Assembly (NCBI GenBank): GCA_963575645.1
Contig: OY754464.1
Location: forward strand, 80,884,948 to 80,948,947
Reading direction: 5' to 3'
DNA: 64,000 nt
Source: Xanthostigma xanthostigma
Taxonomy: Eukaryota; Arthropoda; Insecta; Raphidioptera; Raphidiidae
This document shows positions 23,236 through 35,400 of the stretch, piece after piece (positions within the stretch are counted from its first letter, which is position 1; each line of letters opens with the position of its first letter). The translations under genes and the position numbers were made by a program. The notes beneath the pieces were generated by a model. It saw only the letters and a list, made by a program, of their open reading frames with translations. It had not been told where the DNA came from and ran no database searches.

Positions 23236-23450
23236 TTTTTCTATTGGTATACATGACAACTCTCCACCGATCACTGCTGGCGGCAGCGAAGGTGGTGGAG
23301 TCGGTGTACTAGGAGTTGTTGCGGTTAAACCTTTGGCAGCCGCTTCTCTTGCCCGTCGTTCTTTAAGTTTCAGTGAAAAAATCGCCACCGATCGTGCTCT
23401 CTTCATTAGACTTTGTTTTACGCGAGTCTTTTTCGCTGCCAGTTCTTCGG
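23236..23450 (-). CDS. ANO8: ANO8 exon 17 (basic C-terminal helix)
   Basis: Acceptor TTTTCTCCCATAG; joins exon 16 in phase. Reads [40 protein letters not shown], a strongly basic helical stretch, then a Pro/Thr linker ending IPIEK at donor GTAAGT. If the intron is retained the frame runs on only to 23092. A further exon is expected at lower coordinates. Confidence 0.85.
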
Positions 23451-26400
23451 CTATGGGAGAAAATTGTTTTTTTTTTTCTTTCAAACATTTCGATAAAGAA
23501 TATTATTTACTACATTAGCAATCGGTCGGTCATTTTGCTTTATACAGGGTGAGTCAGACCACACGTACCGTTCGTTTTTTTTCGAAAACGGTTACTCGTA
23601 GAGAGTTGTGTCAAAAATCTGTATTATAATAGCCCTAATGAAGAATCGAATGGTGATATTTTTTTCCCCCGGAAAGGTCGGCTTCCCTATTAGTTTGCTC
23701 CAGAATGTTCAGAACTCTGGAATATTAAATGGCACGATAGGTTGAAAGTGGTATTGTTGAAAAGATCTTTAAAAAATAACCAAGTTTTGTAGGATTTTTT
23801 TTTTTTCGTTACTGCCACCTCTGTTAAGTAATATTCGTTTGAAATTGTTAAATTTACATGTCATAATGACGAACTTAATTTTAAAAGTCGGCATTTAAAA
23901 TCTAGTTACCTAATTATACAATGCCATAAATGCTTAAACTGTTTTCCATTTATTTCTAAACACTGATGAGCTCTTCTAGATATGCTATGGGTACCTCTAA
24001 GTATTTTCCGACAAAAAAAAAAAAAACAATAGCAATTATTAAAAAAATATTGTGACATTTATTATTGTTTAATTAGGGAACTAGATTTTAAATGCCAACT
24101 TTTAAAATTAAGTTCGCTATTATAACATGTTAATTTAATAATTTCAAACGAATATTACTTAACAGGGGTGGCAGTAATAAAAAAAATGTCCTACAAAACT
24201 TGCTTATATTTTAAAGATCTTTTCAACATACCACTTTTGACCTATCATGCCATATTCCGGAGTTCTGAACATTCTGGAGCAAACTAATAGGGAAGCCGAC
24301 CTTTTCGGGGGAAAAAAATATCACCATTCGATTCTTCATTAGGTCTTTTATAATGCAGATTTTTGACACAACTCTCTACGACTAACCGTTTTCGAAAAAA
24401 AAACGAACGGTACGTGTGGTCTGACTCACCCTGTATAAAAAAAAATAGAGTTTCAAAAATACTCAAAAAACAATAAAAAATAGAGAATAGTTACTTCTTA
24501 CCACAACAAGTTTATTAGTGGATGTACATTTCGAGAGCTATGCTCTCATCTTCAGCAATACACTAAACTTTAGTGTATTGCTGAAGATGAGAGCATAGCT
24601 CTCGAAACTATTCTCTATTTTTTATTAGATTCAAACCACAGTGCTCCTAATATTTTTGTTACTCAAAAAACACTCTTTTATAGCAATGTGGACTAAAAAG
24701 TAAAAAATAAATTTTAGTTCACATTATATTCTCCCACATTTCCATAATTTCATTGACCTATACGGTTTTTCCAGATTTGTGGGCACCCTGGAGACCCGAG
24801 AAGAAGTATCTACCAATCATACAACGTCAGTAGCTTTTAGTAATTTATTTGTTAGTTGTTACCTTTAGCTTGAGCGTCTGCGTCTCCTTCAACACTCGAT
24901 AATGTGCGACTGCTATCACTCAAATTAGCTTCCGGTGCTCGGGGAATGCTTTTAGCAACCGAAGGTACTGGCGGACTGGTGCGAGGCATCGGAGGCCATA
25001 ACGGATTCGATCGAAACAAATCAGAATCCGAACTCGACGCGTCCTTCACAAATAGATACAAAACGTTGTCAATAATACAAAACTTCATAATTGATATTTA
25101 AATAAATGCTATGACCATAAAGGTAAACAAAATAGGAACGGGAAATAAAAATAATTAGTGTATGTGCCAACCAGAAAAAGCTACAAGAAAAAAAAAACAA
25201 CATAAAAATACACGCAAGCAAAAACAACATTAAAAAAAAAAACAACGCTTTTCATAACGAAAATTAATGTGAGGAAATTGTAGCATTTCAAAACTAGTTA
25301 GTGAAAGTGTAATTTTAATGATCTACATTCTACACTATTAACCCCGAATTTTAAAAATAAAATAGTTTTTATCTGTATAGACCAGGGGTCGGCAACCTGC
25401 GGCTCTTTTAATGTAAAGTCGCGACTCTCCAGTTTCATACGTAAAAAATAATTACTTTATTATATAAACCCTTAACAATCGTCCAATCTATCCATGATTT
25501 GAGTACCATGTCTATCTCTCAGTCATTTCCACTCGCGTCTCACCCGCACCGCCCCCGTCGCGACGTGTCGTCCTCGGATAGTATATATTATTATACCTAT
25601 ACAGTATGTAAACACGTAAGGTGCACATAGGAAAATTAACATTGGGAAAAAATGACTGGATCAGAGTGAGCCTTGAAATCTTGTTTTTCAATTTGACAGA
25701 TAATATTCTTTTGCAAAATGAATGAGTATACTACCGAAGAAAATATTCAAATGATAACAACATAATCAGACTTTTTTTATTAATGGGACATTATCTCCGC
25801 CTATTCGTGTTGAGCCTAAAGACATTGGATCACTGTTTTACCGACGCGCATGCGTCATACCAGTCAGACAATTTTTGAATGAAATGTTTCCAAACAGATG
25901 GAGTTGTTTTTTTATTTTATTTTTGTACAAAAAAATTAAAATAATGACTTATAAGAGCTTTTTATTATTAAAAAAACCAAGTAAAATAAAAATAAATCAA
26001 AATAAAATAGAAATCCTCAAGATTACCACGATAATTCAATAGAAATAACAATTAATGCAGTCATGGCCAACTCTGATCCAAGTATTTTTTCCCAATGTTA
26101 ATTTCCCTATGTGCACCTTACGTGTTTACATACTGTATATTATACTATAAATACTGAAACGAAAATGTTTAAAGGCTCTTTAAAAACTGGGAAATTCTGT
26201 AAATTGTAACTTTTGGCTCTTCCGTCTCAAAATGTTGCCGACCCCTGGTATAGACAAGTCGTTAATAATTTACTAATGTTATAAAAGTAATCAGAAATCA
26301 CTGGCACAAAGAACGGACTGCACATTCCCTGTACCACCAAAAAAATTATGTAACTGGTTCTCTAATCAAGAAACGAAAAAGTAACATCAAAATGGCAGAA

Positions 26401-29400
26401 AGAAGTTAAGTCAACTCAATACTAATTTATAATAAAAAAGAAATGAAATGCCAAAGTAACAGATAAACAGACGTCGATGTTTTATCAAATCTAACGGGTA
26501 TATATATTTTTTTTTGTTCAAAGGGGAAAATATTAAATTATACGATGAAATGGCACAGCGAAATGGACAACAATCGCAGCAGCAACTTCTGTACCTTAGG
26601 CGAAATACATCCTGTGCTACGATGGAGGGCCAAATCATCACTGCCCTCGTTTTTAAGCCTTCTGGCCCACTCTGCACCGCCGCTTGGGCCAATAGTAAGG
26701 TGGTGCCCTCCTTCTGCCTGAAAAAACGTAAATGAATCTAACCACACCAAAAACATACTACAAATCAACAGAAGGAACTATTATTCTAACCACAAAATTT
26801 ATCCGAGTTTCATTTAATAAAAAATTGTTGCGATTCAGACGTCACAATAATTTATTGTATTTCAACAATAATTACGAAGTTCTTTATAGGACGTTTTAGA
26901 AATGGAGAAAAAAAGTGTAAGATTTCAACCGTCACGACACTTTGTTATAAATTAATGTGCAGTACAAAGCATGTATGTTGAGTTACTGGCACACAGAAGC
27001 GCGGCTCAATGGTCTAGGGGTATGATTCTCGCTTTGGGTGCGAGAGGTCCCGGGTTCAAATCCCGGTTGAGCCCAGTAGAATTTTTGCCTTTTTTTAGTA
27101 AAATAAAAATTAATATTGGTCAAAATATTCATGTAGTAATATTTTATAACGTCATTAATGTTAAAAATTTTTTTAAAGACTGCTCTAAAATTAAATTCTT
27201 GTATTCACGCTGGTTGAGTCATCCATATAGTCCAGTGCATTTAAGAAATATTTTATAGGTGTGACCCAACAATTTCAGATACATTTTTGCTTTTAATGCT
27301 CATTCCAAAAAGAGTCTTCGATGGCGATTTTAACCCTGAATTTGCGCATTCTTCAAATTGCCCCGTCCGCCGCCATCTTAGATTCTGTTTTATTTTTTCA
27401 ATTCCTCATATCTCGCGTTCTAATAATCCCACAGCAATCGTTCTGGGGTCAGGATTTACTCTTTAATTGAATGTCTATCAAGTAAAACTCTCCAATGTAC
27501 TAGAAAAAAGTTATTAACGTCCAAAGTTACAAGTTCTTTTCCAAAAGTTCTTGCGCTCGGTTTTTCCGCGCGCATCGGAGACCCCCACCGACAATTTACT
27601 ATTTAAACTAGACTCAATTTCCAGTATTTAAAAGAAAAATTGCTGTGGGATTATTAGAACGCGAGATATGAGCAATTGAAAAAATAAAACAGAATCCAAG
27701 ATGGCGGCGGACGGGGCAATTTGGAGAATGCGCAAATTCAGAATGAGAAACAAAAGAAAAAATGTTTCTAAAATTTTCGGGTCAATTCCTAAAACTGAGC
27801 TAGTACTATGTATTTAGGGATATCCTAGAAGGGAAGGGAACATCGTTGTGGGGTCAAAATATGAAACTTTTCCGTTATAACCGGATTTGACTGTATCCGA
27901 GCTGTTGTCGGTTCACACTCGGATAATTGAGACTGTAAATTGCAATCTAAACAAAAATATCAGCCTTTTGTGCCGTACACTAAAAATGTTCTTTTCTAAA
28001 AGCATGATTGTATTGTTTCGTTTGAATTTGTGTAAACTAATTAACTAAACTAAAAGTGTTGTGTATTGCAATAATTTAAAACTAAACTTTATGTGAAAAG
28101 TGTTCATAAAAACAATTTGCTAAAATAAATTTGTTAAACAGAAAAAAACTGATTAAATAACTAGTTTTTAAAAGGTCACCATTTGCCAGGAATATCCGAG
28201 TCTAGTATCAATTCACACTTTCGATTAGGAAGTTCCTACTTGACGAAAAAATAATGATAGCGTCACATCGCGACAATAATAAATTTAAAAATACTGAAAA
28301 CATTATTTCGATATCTTTAAATTCAATAGATATATATCGAATTTTTTTAACATGGGGCCGCAAACGAAACTGGTCTGTCATTATGACGCTCTGTAGCACA
28401 ATGTGTCATTTAGTAGTCATAGTAATTAAGAAGTATTAAGATATATTCAGATCACTTGTGCCGCGTGACGTCACCCGTTTTGAAGTACCATAACTTTGCT
28501 ATTTTTAAAAATATTACAAAAAATCTTTCGCCATTAATTTTTTAATTTTTAGGACTATCATTAAAAGTTAAAAAATATAGGAAACTTCCTAATTATTCTT
28601 TTTAATAATAGAACTAATACTTTTACCAATTGTTATATCAACATTTGGTCATTGTGGGTTTGATTCTCAAAATCTTGAATTATGCTCAAAAACGATTTTA
28701 TGGACATAAAAAGTATATTTTGTAAGATATTAATTAAAGACAACTACTTTAATAGAGAAAAGGTTACATTAAAAAAAAATGACAGTCTATACACAGTCGA
28801 ACAATAACAAGACGATGTTCTTGGGACAACAAAAAATACTTAAAAAAATATTTTTGAATAGTCCTGAAAATATGAATGATAAAAAAAGTTTTGGGTCATT
28901 TTATAAAAAAAGGATTTCTAAATCGAGTTATTTAATTTTAAGGAGGTTGAGTCGTTTTACTTAAGATAATGAAAAAAATCTGAAATAAAGTTTTTTAATA
29001 GATTTTTTTATGAGAAAATTTTCTGTAAAAAATCCAAAATCAGTAGGAGATTTATAAAGTTAAAAATTAATAAAAACTTTTACATGTAGTCTTATGGAAA
29101 ATATGTCAACCTAGCATGCAAACGGTACATTTTAATTTTTTGCAAATAACCAAATAATGTCAGCAGTTCCGAAAACTAACTATGCAAAGCATCGATGTCT
29201 TACGCATGTTTTAATATTTTTTCCAATTTAATTAGGAGACTTTTAATCAATAAAAAAAATATTAAACTTAAAGCACTTTTCGATTATGGACTTTTATTCT
29301 TGACAATTTTAACAATTTTAACTGAATTTTCAGCTTTTTAATGATTTAAATTTAATTTTTATTACTGCTAATTTGTTTTTTTAATTATTTACTGCAAAAA

Positions 29401-32400
29401 ATATGTAAAATACAGATATTTACATAAATTTATTTTTTCTAACCTAACTTTGTACAAAAAATTCAAAAGTTAGTCTATTAAATAAAATACTGTAATAATT
29501 AATATTTAAAAAAAAAATGTATTTATGCCTTTATGACAATAATTTATTGCTATCATCGACTTATAACCTTTTGTAAAAATTTATTATGGAATAGTTCCCA
29601 TTTAGAATTCGACTTACTTTTGATTGAGACTGTAACGGATCAACCTCCTTAAACGATTACTTTATCGAAACTGCAATGAGTGAACTAAGAAATTTTACAA
29701 AAATGATTACCTCTGTCGCAATCCAATCTCCCGATTTGCGCGGTTTAAAGGGCGGTATTTTCTGAATGCGGTCTTCGACCGAAACCTTTACCGGAGGTGC
29801 TGGAGGCGTAATAGGCGCAGAAGCGGGAGATGATTTTTCCACCATTGCATTTTCAATATCGTCCGATTTCGATTTATCTTCGATAATAACAGCCGAATCT
29901 TCGGACGTCGGCGGTCCGCCGGATGTACTGTGGCTTGGCGTTACAGAAAAACTGAAACAATCGAATGCCTGAATTTAGGGGAATCTCAAACCGCCGCGAA
30001 ATGAATGAAATTTTGCAAACTTATTTCTTAATCTGTCTGCGATAAGCACCCAAAATCTCAGAAGTTTTAGAAAATTTCAAATTACGAAATTATTAATCGC
30101 GCTTTCATAATTCAATATCAGTAAAACACGTAATAATATCACCACGAAAAATTTGTAGTTTTATTGTGACAAAACTGTTCTTTGTTGTGGTGGTAAATAT
30201 TTATTTACAATAATAAAATGTTAACAAAAACAAACTAATAGTATATTGTGCGACTAGTGAGAGAAGGAGATAATATCACCACGAAAAATTTGTAATTTTA
30301 ATATTGTGACAAAACTGTTCTTTGTTGTGGTGGTAAATATTTATTTACAATAATAAAATGTTAACAAAAACAAACTAATAGTATATTGTGCGACTAGTGA
30401 GAGAAGGAGATAATATCACCACGAAAAATTTGTAATTTTAATATTGTGACAAAACTGTTCTTTGTTGTGGTGGTAAATATTTATTTACAATAATAAAATG
30501 TTAACAAAAACAAACTAATAGTATATTGTGCGACTAGTGAGAGAAGGAGATAATATCACCACGAAAAATTTGTAATTTTAATATTGTGACAAAACTGTTC
30601 TTTGTTGTGGTGGTAAATATTTATTTACAATAATAAAATGTTAACAAAAACAAACTAATAGTATATTGTGCGACTAGTGAGAGAAGGAGAAGATTCCATG
30701 AGCGTGAAATTTGCCGCACGAGCTTAGCGAGTGCGGTAACACGCGAGTGGAATATTCTCCTTTGATCAATGGTCGCACATAATATTTTATTCAACTAACA
30801 CGAGTAATATGTAATCGGGGCCCTGATAAAAGAGGGAAAAATAATAAATCACTTCATTGATTGACGTACCCACCGCCCTCGATGCACACAAGATGGCCCT
30901 GACTTTCGCTGAATTGCGATGCTGTTTTCATATATACAAATCGCTACCGCGTTCCTATTGGTCCAGAAACTATGCAGTTATTATTCATTATTGTACGCTT
31001 CCGCTCGCTACTGCGTTCCTATTGCTCCAGAAAATTTATTATCGTACAGTTTCGGCTCATTATTAGCACTCTACGCGTCAACATGAAGTAATTTATTATT
31101 TCTCCTGAATTTAGCAGGGCCCCGAAATTATATATTACTCACGCGTGTTGAATAAAAGTACTTCTTTGTTATAATTAAAAATGAAATAAATATAATGTAA
31201 CAAACAAAACAACGTCTAAGTAATTAAAAATACACAAAACGCTATACACAGAAAACGCGGCTATTTACAAGAAAATATTTATGTCACGATCCAGGTATTT
31301 ATATGCGAGCTCAATGATTTATGTCCAGCGACCGAACACTGTATTAATTTAATAACTAGAGATCCGTGGTGCAGATTGACACAAATTCGTAAATAAAAAA
31401 AGTTAACAAACATACCGTCCAATGAGCTGTGATGAATTTTCCACTTGTTCTGGTGACGGAGTGGCCGTAGCCGTTAGTCGGCCGGCTTCTCGTCTAGCCC
31501 ATTCTAACTTTGCCATTTCGGTAGCCAACCAACTCGGCAACTCAGGTATAGCACAGGATATAAGAAAACGAATACATAGCATTATGTGCTGTAATCAAAC
31601 AATAAATTAAATAATTAATAACATAGGTAAGATAGGCAAATGTGACGATAAAAACAATTGACTGTAGTCGATACCCTAAAACAGGGGTGGCGAACCTTTC
31701 TACACATACGTGCCACTTTTTATCAAAAAATTTTAATGACGTGCCGACAAGCAGCCAATGAAATTTAGTTGCCAAAAAAATGAATCAAAGATAGATAAAA
31801 ATAATAATTTCGATAATACATTGAGCGCCATGAAACTTTTTCGTAACAAAAATATTAAGAGCACTGTGGTTTGAATCTAATAAAAAATAGAGAATAGTTA
31901 CTTCTTACCACAACAAATTTATTTGTAGACCGGACAAATCCAGCGTAGCTAACCATATTTTAGAAACTAACCATGACATTAGTATAAATAACTTAAGTTT
32001 GCTAAAAACAGTACATAATAAACAGCAGTTGGATAGTTTTGAAAGTATATACATAGCCAAGAGTGACACACAGAAACTTTTAAATTCAGATAATGGCCCT
32101 ATACCTTTTTCAGCATTATTCGATCTTTTGTAACCGAAGTTCGTTAATTTTTGTGTTTTTTGGTTTTGTTGTTTTCCTTTGTTTTTACAGTTTTTTCATT
32201 GACACGGACCAGCGCTTGGTTGACATAGTTTCAGGTTATATTGGATATACCAGATTGACGTTACCTGACTTTCATAAGTCTATGGTTAATTTTTAGTACC
32301 TACATTATTATTTTAATTTATACCTGTAATTGCTATATAATGTAAAGATTTTTGTTTATGAACCTAGTTTAGTGTATTGCTGAAGATGAGAGCATAGCTC

Positions 32401-35400
32401 TCGAAATGTACATCCACTAATAAACTTGTTGTGGTAAGAAGTAACTATTCTCTATTTTTTATTAAACTTTTTCGTATTTGTTATTTGATAATAGTCAACT
32501 GATTTCGGCATCTAGTATATTTTTAGCTAGCGGTCCCGTCCGGTTTCACCCTGGTGCAAAAGAACGAATGGGGAAGGGAGGAACATGAGCACGCACATTC
32601 ATCTTAGTTTACCGAGATGAATATTGTGTCCAAATTTCACGATGATCTGAGTTACCGTTCAAAAGTTTTTGTCGATAAAAAGCAGTATTTATACTTTTTT
32701 TAAGTAATAAATTTCTTTTAAATCAATAATTACTGTAATTAATAAAATAGAATAAATATTTAATTGAAAACACTGTAGGATAATTATTTTTATATAGGTA
32801 CCTATAGTTATAACAGTTTTCAAATGAGCTATTAATTAGATTAATTTAATTTTAATTAGTCGTAAATAAAATTAAAATAAATTTAAATGTAAGCCTTAGA
32901 AGAAAGCAATTTAGAAAATAAAAAAAAAATAAAAATATATTCGACCAACGTGGGGCTCGAACCCACAACCCTGATATTAACAGTTGCATGCTGTACCGAC
33001 TGAGTCAGCCGGGCTTGTGAATGTACAACGCTAATATTGGTATATTTTGTTAGGGCATTTCACCTGAATAGAAGCTATTTTTGAAATACATTTTGCACCA
33101 TTTTTCATTGATGCAACAAAAAAATTTTTTTTTCAATTTGAACCAGTAGTTCCTGAGATTAGCGCGTTCAACCAAACAAACAAACAAACTCTTCAGCTTT
33201 ATATATTAGTATAGATTATGTCGATATTGCACCTGTGGCAACAATAATCTGTCGCGTGCCACCTGTGGCACGCGTGCCGTATGTTCGCCACCCCTGCCCT
33301 AGAAGAGTACTCTGTTCAAATTACACCTCTAACGGCGAAAATATGAACTAAATCCTAAGAATATTTAATCATCAACTTACCTCGAGGGCGACAATAAGAA
33401 GAATAGTCTGAGTCGCAGTCATGTCTGGAAACATTCGATGTACTTGACCGGAGAGACCGATCAAAGCGCAGTTTACGAGAACAGCCATAAGGCACATATA
33501 CTCCATCGCATTCTGCAACATTTACAAAAACAATATGCATGATTTTTACAATGCCATTCAAAAACCACGCCAATTTGTTAATACATCTTTGCAAATGGCT
33601 ACTTCAAAATCGATCGTAGACTAACCTGCCAAGTACCGATATTGGAAACTCGTTGTCCAAATGGTCTCTGACAAACGTATGTAAGTTTAAAGGCATCGCT
33701 TCGAATTTCGATAAAATTATTTAGCATCGCGCAAAGGGCAGCCGGCGGGAAGGCGGACGAAAATAGAACTACATAGCCCAGTTGAATCACCATTTCCAAA
33801 TGGTCGTCGAACGTGCCATCGTACTGAAAACGAACAAACAATATTACTGAATAATACGAAAAGAAACATGATATAATGCACTCGAAATTTTTTAAAGTTA
33901 AATTAAGAAAGGGCCATGGGTGCCGAGGGCCTGGTACCAATTCATATTTTTATGAATTAGTAGCAAGCGCAAACAGATCTTACATATTACTTTACTTTTA
34001 TTTCAAACCAAACTAATGAAAACCACGAATCTGATGAAAATTGGAAAAAAATAAAACACACAAAAAAAATTGGTTGTCTGTAAAGTCGGTTTACGGACGA
34101 TAGTCTTACGTGATAACGTATTCCAATAATACATAACCTAAATTTTAGTAGCTGTTAAACTTGGGTCGAAGCATACTGCGCTCTCGCTTGCACGCACAGG
34201 GTCAGGCGGAACGTTAGGAACGTTACACTTTTTTGTGCGTGCAGCTGGTGTTTCATCAATTTATAAGACGTTATCACGTCAAAAATTATAGAAGAATTTT
34301 GAAAACGTCTTTTTCGCGTGTGTTTCATATCAGGCTCAAATGTTTTCGTTATTGTAGATTATAGAGACTAACGCAAGTCTACCAACAAGCAAAAAACAAA
34401 AGTTTACTTTATAAAGTGAGCTTTCCAATTCGGCTTGGCTAATACTACGTTTCGATGCCGCTTGAGGTGAATCGAGAGCTTTGCCTGGAGACTTTTCGGC
34501 TTCGGTCTCACTTTTCGTCGTTTCCGACTGAGAAATAACAGTCTGTTCGTCGGCATTGCTCGGATTGGTTCCTGGTGGTTCTTTTGAACTGGTCGGACTC
34601 AACGCGCCCCACAAGTCAAAACTCAATTTCGCTAATCGCATCTGTTCCAGCATATACGGTAATGCAGATTCCTTTAAATTACCAATCACTTGACGAGCTA
34701 TTAGCAACGCTGCCAATTGCTAAAAATAAATAATAAAATATAATACGCATAAAATTTCACATTATTTTTTTCATACAGCTTGAAAATAAAAACAGTTTCT
34801 AGAATACATTTTAAAAAATTATAATTTTATAATTGTCTGAAAAATTAGTCGATAATTTTATTTATTGAAGAGTAATCAGACGTTAAACAAAGATTTGAGT
34901 ATTTTGTGTTCAGTTTGATGCAAAACAGGCCCGGACTGTACATGTGAACTAGTGATGTGCCGGATATCCGTATCCGTATCCGCGGATATCCAAGGAAGAA
35001 GAAAGATCCGTATCTGTTAGTTTTTGGCGGATCTATTGCCTTATTAATTTTCAATCCATAGATGAAATTTTATATATAGGTGATTAGGTAATAATGAAAA
35101 CCTGTTAAATTCCATTCAGATTATTTTTTATTTTTTTAAATCGTATTTGGCACCTTTATATTGCAAACATTTATCATAGTGAGTACCATACCAATAGTAC
35201 ATAACTCAAAGGTACTAAAAAACTATCTTTATAATGAGATATTGCACATCGATCTTTGGAAAGAGACAATCTGTTATGAGAGTTAACTCTTAAAGAGGTC
35301 AATAACTTTTTCCCATAACAGATAGTCTCTTTCCAAAGGTCGATGTGCAATATTTACCGCCGCGTACTCTAAGAAAGTTAAGATCCGTATCCGTATCCGC

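Larger units (their letters stand above)
31682..33296. mobile_element. hAT MITE of the same family, carrying two nested insertions
   Basis: Ends CAGGGGTGGCGAACC / GTTCGCCACCCCTG with 8 bp duplications CCCTAAAA and CCCTAGAA (7/8). Aligning with the 234 bp copy shows two later insertions: a Penelope fragment (31846-32463) and an RTE/SINE-like block (about 32525-33217). Confidence 0.85.

Noticed and set aside
26971-27258. 95-codon plus ORF
   Set aside because: Runs across the tRNA-Pro gene; no protein family features.
30134-30690. CRISPR or VNTR gene
   Set aside because: Simple head-to-tail 140 bp duplication without spacers or ORF.
32941-33016. Functional tRNA on the minus strand
   Set aside because: Lys-like but with an altered anticodon position and mismatched stems, inside a nested repeat.
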